64,000 nucleotides of DNA, from the NCBI RefSeq assembly GCF_040892615.1, contig NZ_JBFRYC010000014.1:25369-89368 (forward strand). Direction: 5' to 3'. The notes beneath the pieces were generated by a model that was not told the origin of the DNA, did no database searches, and saw nothing but the letters and a program-made list of their open reading frames with translations. Each line of letters starts with the position of its first letter. Positions within the stretch are counted from its first letter, which is position 1. This stretch comes from Thioclava arctica. Lineage in GTDB: Bacteria > Pseudomonadota > Alphaproteobacteria > Rhodobacterales > Rhodobacteraceae. Positions 8,857 through 17,328 of the stretch are shown here, one piece after another. Made by a program: the position numbers and the translations under genes.

Positions 8857-10281
8857 TTACGGCAGCAGCGAGAGATAGGACTGCTGCAGACGGCTGCTCG
8901 ACTTGAGCGCCGAGACACCGGCCTGGGCCTGGATCTGGCTTTGCGTCAGTTTCTGCGTGACCTCGGGGATGTTGGCATCCTGCACGGTCGAGAGGCCGTT
9001 TTGCAGATTGCTCTGCGTGGTCGTCAGGTTGTTCAGCGTGGCCTGCATCCGCTGCTGCGTCGCGCCAAGCTGGCCGCCAAGGTTGTTCAGCCCCTGGATC
9101 GCGTATTTCACCACATTGATCGCCTCGTTGGCGCCCTTGGTGGTGGAAACGTCGATCGCGGACAGGCTCTTGAGGTTGGACTGTGCCTGCAAGCCGATAT
9201 TGCCAGCATTCTTCACGTTGAAGGCAGCATCGGACTGGAACGAGACCTTGCCCTGCGCGACGAGATCGGTGCCGCTCGCGGAGCCCGTCACCGAGCCGTT
9301 CTTGAGCACACCGGACGTCACATTGGTGATCGAGATGTTTTTCCCGTCGCCCTGGGTCAGCACGAGGTTGCCAGCAGTGTCCTGCTTGGCCGTGATCCCG
9401 GTCGTGCTGGTATGACCGTTGATCGCATCCACGAGGCCCGACTTGCTGGTGGCCGAGATATTGACCGTGTTGGTCGCGTGGGATCCGCTGCCGCCGTTGC
9501 CCAGCGTGAAGTTGAAGGCAGTCCCCGAGGCCGTGAGGTCCAGCTCGGTGCGCGCCTGCGCGGTCACACCGGTCTGGTTGGTGTGCTGGTTGATGCTGTC
9601 TGCGATGCTGGCCGCAGACTCGTCCACAGCCACTGCCACGTCGGCGTGGCCATTGCCGCCCTGGATCGTCAGCGAACCGGCCGTAAACGCCGCGCCGTTC
9701 GCCGTGACAGCGGCGGAGCTGCCGGAATTGTACATCGTTGCCGAAGCATCGAGCGTGTTCATGCCGATCTTGTCAGCCGAGGTGCTGCCGATCGAGAGGC
9801 TCAGCGTCTGGCCCTCATTCGCGCCAACCTGGAACTGCACCCCCGAGAAGCTGCCGTCGAGCAGGCTGATATTGTTGAACTGGGTCTGGTTGGCGATCGT
9901 GCTCACCTGCCCGGTCAACTGCGAGACAACGCCTTGCAGCGATTGCGCCTCTTCCGGCGTCTGGGTGCCGTTGGCAGCCTGCACCGCGATCGAGTTCAGC
10001 TTTTGCGCCACGTTGAGCTGCTGTTGCACCGCCCCCTGCGCCGTTTGCAACAGCGAGATGCCTTCGTTGGCGTTGCTGCTGGCCTGGCTCACACCGTTGA
10101 TCTGGCTGGTAAAGCCCTGTGCGGTGATGAAACCCGCCGGGTTGTCGGCGGGGCTGTTGAGCTTCTGACCGCTCGAGAGCTGTTGCTCGTAGCTGTCATT
10201 GGATTGCTGAGCGGCGGAAATGCCGTTCAGCGCGGTCAGCGCGCCGCTGTTAGAAAGAATTGAACCGATTGCACCGGACAT
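8857..10281 (-). CDS. fliC: Flagellin
   Basis: 474 residues, the filament subunit. The conserved N-terminal D0/D1 region is clear (SGQKLNSPADNPAGF and NEGISLLQTAQGA near residues 37-85), with the usual NxQxNxxSLLDG loop. The C-terminal D1/D0 helices end in SALKSSSRLQQSYLSLLP. The middle ~200 residues are Thr/Ser/Gly-rich and variable, a possible surface for glycosylation. Start ATG at 10281 has a good AGGAG 6 bases upstream. The 5' flank is only 164 bp long before an IS5-family element begins, so promoter elements may be affected. I did not find a convincing sigma-28 or sigma-54 promoter there. Confidence 0.95.
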   Translation of the reverse strand: MSGAIGSILSNSGALTALNGISAAQQSNDSYEQQLSSGQKLNSPADNPAGFITAQGFTSQINGVSQASSNANEGISLLQTAQGAVQQQLNVAQKLNSIAVQAANGTQTPEEAQSLQGVVSQLTGQVSTIANQTQFNNISLLDGSFSGVQFQVGANEGQTLSLSIGSTSADKIGMNTLDASATMYNSGSSAAVTANGAAFTAGSLTIQGGNGHADVAVAVDESAASIADSINQHTNQTGVTAQARTELDLTASGTAFNFTLGNGGSGSHATNTVNISATSKSGLVDAINGHTSTTGITAKQDTAGNLVLTQGDGKNISITNVTSGVLKNGSVTGSASGTDLVAQGKVSFQSDAAFNVKNAGNIGLQAQSNLKSLSAIDVSTTKGANEAINVVKYAIQGLNNLGGQLGATQQRMQATLNNLTTTQSNLQNGLSTVQDANIPEVTQKLTQSQIQAQAGVSALKSSSRLQQSYLSLLP

Positions 10282-10688
10282 TATGAATCTCCTGCCTTTT
10301 TGAGGGGTCCGCGACGACAGCTTTCCCGTCGATCGCTGAAACTATATTCGACGCTGACCCCCGATAATTTCACCAGCCGCGATAACAAGACCGTGAACGC
10401 CCAGAAAAACGCATGCGTCGGGAGATCCTCGACGCATTTGGCTAGGGTCTGGACCCATTGATTTCAGGCTCGCTGCGTGATTCACGACGCCGCAAACGGA
10501 GCAGTGCCGTATCTGATCTTTTCTGGTTGAGCGATGCGCAGCTGGCGCGTCTTGAGCCCTGCTTCCCCAAGCCCCATGGCAAGCCACGGGTCGATGACCG
10601 CAGAGTATTGAGTGGAATTATCTTCATCAATCGCAATGGGTTACGTTGGCGAGATGCGCCTGCGGAATATGGCCCGCACAAGACGCTA

Positions 10689-10762
10689 TATAACCGCTGG
10701 AAGCGATGGAGTGAAAAGGGCGTTTTATAACCGCTGGAAGCGATGGAGTGAAAAGGGCGTTT
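10689..10762 (+). repeat. 37-bp perfect tandem duplication inside the transposase
   Basis: Bases 10689-10725 and 10726-10762 are identical 37-mers (starting TATAACCGCTGGAAGCG). Because 37 is not a multiple of three, the second copy moves the transposase out of frame. Removing one copy restores the run KTLYNRWKRWSEKGVFARI. A short match of a few T/A bases at the junction fits replication slippage. Confidence 0.92.
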
Positions 10763-10919
10763 TTGCCCGGATCATGGCCGGCCTCGCAGCGGAGCACCGC
10801 GAAGAGAAGACCGTCATGATTGACGCGACCTACCTCAAGGCCCACCGAACAGCGACCAGTATGGGTGTGAAAAAGGGGGGCGTGGCCGTCTGATTGGCCG
10901 AACCAAGGACGGGATGAAC

Positions 10920-10960
10920 CACTGCCCAGCAGGGCATTGCGCAGCAATGGCCCGAGAGGG
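10920..10960 (+). repeat. Small hairpin element, copy 1 (REP-like)
   Basis: A 41-bp insert relative to the transposase frame (expected ATGAAC-ACCAAACTGC is split here). It reads CACTGCCCAGCAGG, then a stem GGCATTGC/GCAATGGCC, then CCGAGAGGG. ACC occurs on both sides, possibly a 3-bp target duplication. Copy 2 at 11024-11060 is the same design in opposite orientation. Confidence 0.7.
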
Positions 10961-11023
10961 ACCAAACTGCATGCCATCTGTGACAGCCAGGGGGGCCCGC
11001 TCAACCTGTTCGTGACCGCAGGG

Positions 11024-11060
11024 CCCCCTCTCGGCGATGCTTGCATCGCCTGCCGGGCAG
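11024..11060 (-). repeat. Small hairpin element, copy 2, inverted (REP-like)
   Basis: Read on the minus strand it gives CTGCCCGGCAGG, a perfect 8-bp stem GGCGATGC-AA-GCATCGCC, then CCGAGAGGG. Its flanks match copy 1, but the stem bases differ while still pairing. It interrupts the transposase between VTAG and VSDY (expected TAGQVSDY). The two copies lie 63 bp apart in inverted orientation. Confidence 0.7.
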
Positions 11061-11404
11061 CGGGTCAGTGACTATATCGGAGCGCGGGCATTGCTCAGCA
11101 GCCTGCCGAACGTGGATTGGTTACTCGGAGATCGCGGATATGACGCCGATTGGTTCAACAAATCGTTAAAAAACAAATGGATACGCGCCTGTATCCCTGG
11201 CCGAAAGCAACGCAATACGCCCGTGAAATACGACAAGCGCCGCTACAAACGACGCAACCGCATCGAGATCATGTTCGGTCGGCTCAAGGACTGGCGGCGC
11301 GTCGCAACCCGATACGACAGATGCCCAAAAGTCTTCCTCTCGGCCATCGCCCTCGCGGCAACCGTCATCTACTGGCTTTGAACCTCAATGAGTCCAGACC
11401 CTAG

Positions 11405-11946
11405 ACACCCGCCGCGTTCATTTTTCTTTGTTTGATTTCATAATCAACCGGCGACCGCATGCCATCGATATCGCATAGCCCTTAGATGCTGGAGCCTACA
11501 GAAGAACTGAATGCCTTCAATGCTCGCAGGCGGCTTGCAAGCCCGTGTACCGGTGCTCAACTCTCCTACCCGCCCCAAGGTCGCACAATATATTGACAAA
11601 CCTATGGCGCTCAACACAATATACGGGAAATCGCACTTCGTGCACAATCCGCATACAGTTTTCGCTGCATTCTCACCTCGTTTTCATGTATAGTATGCAG
11701 CATCAAACATTTAGCGAAAACGACGCACAATGAATTATGTCATGAGCACTTTAAATGTGCACAAAAGACTTAGGCTGGATAAGCGCCACCACAGCGACAA
11801 TTGGTTTGCGCGGCTACCGACCGGCAGATTTAGGCCACAGTTGAACAGGTCTTGCTTAGAAAACGTCCATTTTTAGCCTTTTCTTAACGATAAGCAGAGC
11901 ACTCAGGCCTGACGTGGCGCAAACGTGGCCTGCTTGAGAGGCAGCA
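11405..11946. other. Gene-free, relatively AT-rich stretch
   Basis: About 540 bp between the IS and the lone receiver gene. Only short reading frames of ~60 codons occur, with no ribosome site or recognisable motif, and base composition is clearly lower in GC than the flagellar genes. No hairpin with a T tail was found. It probably holds the promoter of the receiver gene near its right end, but I cannot place it. Confidence 0.5.
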
Positions 11947-12342
11947 ATGATTAAACCAAATACAAGTCAGACCACCCGGGTTCTTCTGGCCGAAGATGAC
12001 GAGACGAACATACAGGTTATTCTTGCCTATCTGTCGGCTCTCCCCACACTTGAGCTGATGGTTGTCAAAGACGGGCGCGCCGCGTTGGAAACGGCAACGG
12101 TCAACCTGTATGAACTGATGATCTTCGATCAGAATATGCCCTTCATAACCGGTGATCGTATCATTCGGCACCTGCAAGCCAGCGGATCAATCAACGCTCA
12201 TACCCCTGTCATCCGCCTCAGCGCCGATACAACGCAAACAAAAGATGCGTCCGCAGGTAGCTCCAGAAATATTCATCTTTCCAAACCCCTTCGGCAAAAT
12301 GAACTAATCGATACGATCAAATTGCTTTTAACGAACATTTAA
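11947..12342 (+). CDS. Single-domain response regulator (CheY-like receiver)
   Basis: 131 residues forming only a receiver domain. The acidic pocket E16-D17-D18, phosphoacceptor D61 (LMIFDQNMP), S92 (IRLSADT, in place of the usual Thr/Ser) and K113 (HLSKPLRQ) are all present, so it should be phosphorylatable. There is no output domain. It stands 160 bp ahead of a hybrid histidine kinase with its own receiver, in the same direction. It may compete for or carry phosphate in that relay. Loop residues 96-106 (TTQTKDASAGS) are unusually Ser/Thr-rich. Confidence 0.85.
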   Translation: MIKPNTSQTTRVLLAEDDETNIQVILAYLSALPTLELMVVKDGRAALETATVNLYELMIFDQNMPFITGDRIIRHLQASGSINAHTPVIRLSADTTQTKDASAGSSRNIHLSKPLRQNELIDTIKLLLTNI

Positions 12343-12501
12343 TTACCGGGAGCGACCGATCTGCAAATCTCCTCTGGGTTGTTTTAGTCACATCATTCAG
12401 CAATGTCTGGAAGAATCGCTCAGGGGCTGGACTGTTCGGGGGACTGCCGCTCTATATTCGATCTAAAACAAGCGCCGAACAGCGAAAAATGGTGAGATCA
12501 A

Positions 12502-15500
12502 ATGCGGCAAGAGACAAAAGTGGTAGCCAGCGAAGCGACACAAACGGGCCAAGCTGGAGAGCCGGAGAGCTCGATCCTCACCCAAGCATTAACAACGCTC
12601 GCAGCTTTGGCGGATCATGAAATCCGCTCAGGTCTTGAAACTGTTCTGAGCCTGCTGAAGCGTGAAGTCGGCGCTGATTCCATTTGCCTCTTTTCCGTAT
12701 CGCCCCGCGAAGAGCTTGAGTTGGTCCAGCATCTGGGCAACGAAGCCCCCCATGGGGCCGCGCTAAAAGACCACCGTTTGACCGCCAAATTATCGTTGCA
12801 AAGCAGTCCCGATTCCTGTGACGCGTGCGACGAAACCGCCGCAGTTCAAAGCTTGGCGGCGAAAGATGTGGCAGGAAATGTTTGCGTGGTTCTGACCTTT
12901 GATATGGGTGAACACGTTGCTCGACGAGACGCCATCCGAAACGACGAAATCGTCAAGGTTCTTCTTGCAATCAGCAGTGTCTTGCGGCGCGCCCCGCTGG
13001 GTGGAGTTTCTTTGCGAAGCGACCTCGTCGAAGCTGCCGATATGGTTGAAATGGGCATCGCCTTCTTCGATGCGAGCGGGCAGATCAGCTTTCGCAATGG
13101 CCCCTTCAGGCGTTTCTTCAAGGAATATGAAGGGTCTTTGAAGACCTTGGATGCCTTAAAGAAGACGATCGAAAAACTCAGGTTGGAACTGGTCTTTCCG
13201 GGTAGAGGGGCGCCCGAACCCAGTAACGCGAACGACAAGAGGGTCATGATTTCGGATGGACGCATCCTTGACCTCAAGATCAGATTGCTGCCCAGCGGGA
13301 CGACACTCATTCAATGCGCAGATATCGGTGGTTGTCCGATCGAAAAGGCGCGCATGCAGGCTGCGATCGACGGCGCGGGGCTTGGCACTTGGGAATGGAC
13401 AATGTCCACGGGCCAACACAAGATCAACGCGCGTTGGGCGGAGATGTTGGGCTATACAATCAATGAGCTCGGCTCGATGACTTTCGATCGGTTTCAAAGT
13501 CTCGTGCATCCGGATTCTCTCAAAGAACTAAAGAAAACGTCGGAAAAGGTTCTGCTGGGCGAGACCGATTCATTCGAAGCCGAAATACAAATGTTCCACA
13601 AAAGCGGCCGTCTGGTGTGGGTGAAATCCCAAGGGCGCGTGGCCGCTTTTGACTCTAACGGAGCCCCTGCGGTCATGTCGGGGGTTCTTCTGGAAATTTC
13701 AGACCTCAAGCTGGCCGAAGGTCGTTTGTTGGACCTTCTCGAGGGGGCGCATATCGGGACATGGGACTGGGACCTGATTGCCGACACTCAAACAGGAAAC
13801 CAGCAATGGGTTCAAATGCTTGGATATTCATCTGACGAAATTGGTCCGATCACATACAATTCCTGGCGCGCTCTTGTGCATCCAGACGATATCGACGCTG
13901 TCGAAGAGGAGGCGAAGCGTAGCCTCGAGGGAGAAACGGATTCTCTCCTCGCAGAATACCGGATGCGCCATCTGGATGGGAATTGGGTCTGGTTGCTCGA
14001 TCGGGCGAGGGTCGTATCACGGGACCGCGACGGGCGCGCGGCGTATATCGCAGGGATCCAGATAGATATCAGCGAACAGAAGGCCCGCGAAGAAGCGCTT
14101 CAGGCCGCCAAATCCGAGCTGGAACGCGCCTTCAATGATCGTAACACGGCTGAAAAACGCCTGGCAGATATCGCGGCGGTCAGTGACGATTTGTTTTGGG
14201 AACAGGACAGCGAGATGCGCTTTCAATTCCTGTCGCACCGCAAGTTTCGTGAAATGTCAGGCGAGAACAAGACCGAGCTGCTGGGCAGCACCTTGACGGA
14301 ATGGCTTGCGGATCGTCCAGGCTTGCGTGCAAGCGCAGATTGGGATGGCTTGCTGGCGAAGATGGAAGACCACAAACCATTTCGCGATTTCGTTTCCGGA
14401 TTCTACTCCGAGGCACATGGAGAACCGCGTTGGCTGCGGTTTAACGGCGCGCCTGTCTTCAACGCTGACGGAGAGTTTCAGGGCTACAGGGGCGTCGGGT
14501 CGGATGTGACGCAGCTCTATCGTGCTAAGTTGAAGGCCGAAGAAGCCAGCAAATCCAAGACCCTTTTCCTAGCGAATATGAGCCATGAAATCAGGACGCC
14601 GTTGAACGGCGTGCTTGGGATGGCCGAAGTTCTGGACAATACGCTGACGGACCCCACCAAGAAAAAGATGATCCGAACCATTCGGAATTCCGGGGAATCT
14701 CTGCTCAACATTCTCAACGACATTCTGGACATGTCCAAGATCGAGGCGCGTAAACTTGAGTTGGAGCTCCTCTCGTTCGATCCCACGGAACTTGCGACAC
14801 GTGTCGAAGAACTGCATCAATTGCGCGCCGACGAAAAAGGCCTTGATTTCGAAGTCAGCATTGCCATGGGAGCGCAGAAACCCCGCATCGGGGATTGCCA
14901 TCGCATACGACAGATTATGAACAACCTGATCAGCAATGCGATCAAATTCACCGACAAGGGAGAAGTGAGCGTCAGCCTGAAAGGGAGACCGGGCCGTCCA
15001 TTCGTCATCGAAGTTTCCGATACCGGCATCGGGATGAACGAGAAACATATCTCCGAGATCCACGACGATTTCACGCAGGCGGATCCCTCGATCACGCGCC
15101 GCTTTGGCGGCACGGGTCTGGGCATGTCGATCACCAAGAGCTTGGTGGAGATGATGCACGGGACAATCACCGTCCAGTCCGAAGTCGGGGCTGGAACGAA
15201 GATCACGGTGGCGCTGCCGCTCCCGGTTGATGATGCCCTGCCCGTACCGCCGAAGCAGGTTGAAACGTCTGATCTGTGCCTCAAGGGGCGCCATATTCTC
15301 ATCGCGGATGACAACCCGACCAACTGCACCGTTCTGGAGCATCTCGTTCACCAGCTGGGCGCAACCAGTGTCGTGACGGTGAACGGGTTGGAGGCGGTTC
15401 AGGCGTGGGAACAGGAGGATTTCGATCTTCTGCTTCTGGATATCGCCATGCCGGTCATGGATGGGAAAACGGCGCTTCAGACAATCCGCGAGGCCGAAGC

Positions 15501-15663
15501 CAGCAGCGGCCGGCCCTACACGAATGCAATCGCAGTGACGGCGAATGTCATGCCCTACCAGATCAGCGAATATATCGAAGCCGGGTTCGACGTGACCATC
15601 GCCAAACCTATTTCAGCAAAACAGGTTTGTCGTGCCGCGGCGGCACTGCTGGATGAGGCCTGA
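12502..15663 (+). CDS. Cytoplasmic hybrid sensor histidine kinase with GAF-like, PAS, kinase and receiver domains
   Basis: 1053 residues. In order: GAF-like region (~40-165), a PAS-like region (~178-275), PAS (~285-405), PAS (~408-528; both of PAS_3 type with GTWEW/GTWDW and VHPD motifs), PAS (~553-675), HisKA with H695 (NMSHEIRTPLNGV), HATPase with N-box RQIMNNLISNAIKF, DTGIGM and GGTGLGM, and a receiver with D980 and K1035. No membrane segment is visible, so it senses an internal signal. The missing Hpt step is supplied by the gene at 15678-16055, whose stop lies only 14 bp away on the other strand. Confidence 0.93.
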   Translation: MRQETKVVASEATQTGQAGEPESSILTQALTTLAALADHEIRSGLETVLSLLKREVGADSICLFSVSPREELELVQHLGNEAPHGAALKDHRLTAKLSLQSSPDSCDACDETAAVQSLAAKDVAGNVCVVLTFDMGEHVARRDAIRNDEIVKVLLAISSVLRRAPLGGVSLRSDLVEAADMVEMGIAFFDASGQISFRNGPFRRFFKEYEGSLKTLDALKKTIEKLRLELVFPGRGAPEPSNANDKRVMISDGRILDLKIRLLPSGTTLIQCADIGGCPIEKARMQAAIDGAGLGTWEWTMSTGQHKINARWAEMLGYTINELGSMTFDRFQSLVHPDSLKELKKTSEKVLLGETDSFEAEIQMFHKSGRLVWVKSQGRVAAFDSNGAPAVMSGVLLEISDLKLAEGRLLDLLEGAHIGTWDWDLIADTQTGNQQWVQMLGYSSDEIGPITYNSWRALVHPDDIDAVEEEAKRSLEGETDSLLAEYRMRHLDGNWVWLLDRARVVSRDRDGRAAYIAGIQIDISEQKAREEALQAAKSELERAFNDRNTAEKRLADIAAVSDDLFWEQDSEMRFQFLSHRKFREMSGENKTELLGSTLTEWLADRPGLRASADWDGLLAKMEDHKPFRDFVSGFYSEAHGEPRWLRFNGAPVFNADGEFQGYRGVGSDVTQLYRAKLKAEEASKSKTLFLANMSHEIRTPLNGVLGMAEVLDNTLTDPTKKKMIRTIRNSGESLLNILNDILDMSKIEARKLELELLSFDPTELATRVEELHQLRADEKGLDFEVSIAMGAQKPRIGDCHRIRQIMNNLISNAIKFTDKGEVSVSLKGRPGRPFVIEVSDTGIGMNEKHISEIHDDFTQADPSITRRFGGTGLGMSITKSLVEMMHGTITVQSEVGAGTKITVALPLPVDDALPVPPKQVETSDLCLKGRHILIADDNPTNCTVLEHLVHQLGATSVVTVNGLEAVQAWEQEDFDLLLLDIAMPVMDGKTALQTIREAEASSGRPYTNAIAVTANVMPYQISEYIEAGFDVTIAKPISAKQVCRAAAALLDEA

Positions 15664-15677
15664 AAGAGCGCCTCAGC

Positions 15678-16055
15678 TCAGCTTTCGGATTGATCCAGCA
15701 GCGCTTCCATCTCGTCGAGCAGATCCTCGACGGCGCCTTCGGCAATGAGCCATGTCTGTGACGCGGCCTGTCCGCTGGAGCGCGCCGATCCGATGAGATC
15801 GTCGAGCTGCATCGACAACTTGCCAAGCCGTTGAAGCCCCAAGGTCGCGGCGACACCGGCCATTTTGTGGGCCATCTCCCCTATCGCGGAGATCGCGCGC
15901 TCTGGCTGTTGAGATGACGTCACCTCTGCCTTGAGGGATTCCAGCATGAGACTGCGCTCTATGAGCCTCGCGATGAAGTCCTTACGGATACGCGCAATCA
16001 CCAAATCGATGCCGGTGTTTTCGGAGGAATCGTCTGCTTGCGAGATAGCCATCAT
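15678..16055 (-). CDS. Histidine phosphotransfer (Hpt) protein
   Basis: About 125 residues from the ATG at 16055 (a second ATG follows directly at 16052), behind GGAGAGGAG. The Hpt motif AHKMAGVAATLGL carries the phospho-accepting H63, and the rest is a helical bundle. It should shuttle phosphate between the receiver of the neighbouring hybrid kinase and the response regulator encoded just upstream in the same operon (13-bp gap). Its place between the two makes this partnership likely, though not shown. Confidence 0.85.
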   Translation of the reverse strand: MMAISQADDSSENTGIDLVIARIRKDFIARLIERSLMLESLKAEVTSSQQPERAISAIGEMAHKMAGVAATLGLQRLGKLSMQLDDLIGSARSSGQAASQTWLIAEGAVEDLLDEMEALLDQSES

Positions 16056-16068
16056 GTCTCCTCTCCCG

Positions 16069-17034
16069 TCACAGGCTGCCAATGAGCCGGCGCTTCAGCC
16101 GGTCTTTCAACGGCGAATGGGATTCGGCAGGATAGATCTGCATCTTGGCCAATTGCAACAGACGCGTCGGCCGCCCGATGGCCAGCGACGGCATGCGCGC
16201 GAGGGTACCAAATCGGATGACAGGCAGGGACATGTTTGCATCGCTATAGATCGGTTCGAAATCGCTCATGCTGAAATTCGCAGTCGCTGTCATTAATTCC
16301 GCGTCATAGCCGTTCTCCCCGCGCAAGACGCAAGAGAATATGCCACCGCCCGTGTAGGATATCATGGCATCTTCGGTCTTCAGGCAGTCCTGAACGATTG
16401 TGGCAACATCGCCAATCATGTCCACGAAATTGCCAGGAGTTTTCGTCATAAATATCTGATCGGCGTTTTCGATAGCCACGGCACAGGCGCGCAGGCCATG
16501 CATACGCCCCAGGCCCAGCGTCAGCAGGTAGTTCTCCAAAGCGGTCGGACTTAGAAGGCGATCGACATTGGGCAGGGTAATTGGATCGTCGAAGGCAAAG
16601 GGCGGAGCGATCGCATAGGACGACAGCGACGCACTCGCGGCGGCAGCGGCCTTTTCCTGCATCCGCAAGCGCGCGACCATTCCAAGGCGCGCCTTGAGTT
16701 CGACCCGGTCAAGCGGCTTGGTGATATAATCCAGCGCGCCGGCAGCAAAGGCATCGTCGATAAAGGATTTATCCGACATCGCCGTAACCATGACGATCGG
16801 CGTCTCGCGATAAGCTGGAAGGGTTCGAATATGGCGGCACAATGTAACGCCATCCATTTCGGGCATCCGAATATCCAGCATGATCAAATCGTAGCGCGCG
16901 CGTGGCGACTTAAGACGCGCAAGCGCCTCACGTCCGGAGCCTGCCGTATTGACGTCGCAATAGCCAAGATCTTTCAGTTGCGCACTAAGCAGCCGCAGGA
17001 AGAGTGGCTCGTCGTCTACAACCAGGATCTGCAT
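16069..17034 (-). CDS. Response regulator with degenerate GGDEF-like output domain
   Basis: 321 residues. The receiver (1-125) has D7, D8, phosphoacceptor D54 (IMLDIRMPEMDG), T84 and K106. A linker is followed by a domain from ~155 that has the layout of a GGDEF fold: an LPNVDRLLSP opening where cyclases have D.LT.L.NR, a central strand ACAVAIENADQIF, and YTGGGIF at 227-233 where the GGDEF/GGEEF signature should be. The catalytic acids are lost, so diguanylate cyclase activity is not expected. It may bind nucleotide or act through protein contacts. It is co-transcribed with the Hpt gene and divergent from a related regulator at 17329. Confidence 0.8.
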   Translation of the reverse strand: MQILVVDDEPLFLRLLSAQLKDLGYCDVNTAGSGREALARLKSPRARYDLIMLDIRMPEMDGVTLCRHIRTLPAYRETPIVMVTAMSDKSFIDDAFAAGALDYITKPLDRVELKARLGMVARLRMQEKAAAAASASLSSYAIAPPFAFDDPITLPNVDRLLSPTALENYLLTLGLGRMHGLRACAVAIENADQIFMTKTPGNFVDMIGDVATIVQDCLKTEDAMISYTGGGIFSCVLRGENGYDAELMTATANFSMSDFEPIYSDANMSLPVIRFGTLARMPSLAIGRPTRLLQLAKMQIYPAESHSPLKDRLKRRLIGSL

Positions 17035-17328
17035 GCCTGAACCTTTCGCTCAGCTTTGACCCGATCAATACAAGGGTGGATCAAAGATGTCCTCTAAAAC
17101 CTTGAGGTGTTTTTGCTCCACGAATGTGGTCAATTCGTGGCGCATTTGCAGAATTGTGTCGACCAGCGCATTAATCCGGTGGCACAGCCTCATCGCCGTG
17201 CTGTGCTTTGCCGAAAATGGCAACACATGCGAAAAAATAACTCCGCACGCAAGAGTTGCAAGCCTTTTGCCCAATTTCGAACACATTTCGACCCTACCAA
17301 AATCTTGTGGGCAGGGCTGAAAACAAGA
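17035..17328. promoter_or_regulatory. Divergent regulatory region between two response regulators
   Basis: 294 bp separating outward-facing regulator genes, assumed to hold both promoters. No clear -35/-10 pair or operator was recognised. A frame open from 17107 would extend the plus-strand gene by 74 residues, but that extension shows no domain character and is not taken. Confidence 0.4.

Larger units (their letters stand above)
10458..11381 (+). pseudogene. IS5-family transposase, broken in several places
   Basis: Three separated frames spell one transposase: SDAQLARLEPCFPKPHGKPR through NGLRWRDAP and GPHKTLYNRWKRW (orfA); VMIDATYLKAHRTATS (first catalytic Asp region); then DWLLGDRGYDADWF (second Asp) and RNRIEIMFGRLKDWRRVATR (catalytic Glu region) in orfB. 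The orfA to orfB step is a normal -1 shift at the A5G6 run. The 37-bp duplication at 10689-10762 and the two small elements at 10920-10960 and 11024-11060 shift the frame and introduce stops, so no working transposase can be made. Confidence 0.9.
10446..11400 (+). mobile_element. IS5-family insertion sequence, degenerate copy
   Basis: Left end GGTCTGGACCCATTGA and right end (reverse complement) GGTCTGGACTCATTGA form near-perfect terminal inverted repeats. Both ends are flanked by CTAG (10442-10445 and 11401-11404), the target duplication expected of this family. The length of 955 bp falls to about 840 bp when three internal insertions (37, 41 and ~37 bp) are removed. A slippery run A5G6 at 10870-10880 would allow the -1 frameshift that joins orfA and orfB in this group. 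It sits 164 bp upstream of the flagellin start codon. Confidence 0.9.

Noticed and set aside
8788..10263. 491-codon plus-strand frame
   Set aside because: Mirror of flagellin; composition is that of an antisense frame and no motif is present.
7342..10281. Repetitive Ser/Gly/Thr-rich DNA in fliD and fliC as a possible repeat array
   Set aside because: Low-complexity coding sequence without regular unit length or spacers; not CRISPR or a tandem array.
11511..11733. Short frames in the gene-free stretch after the IS
   Set aside because: About 60 codons, no ribosome site, no recognisable sequence.
17107..17328. 74-codon extension of the membrane response regulator
   Set aside because: No domain character and no ribosome site; the shorter start places the membrane helices near the N-terminus.
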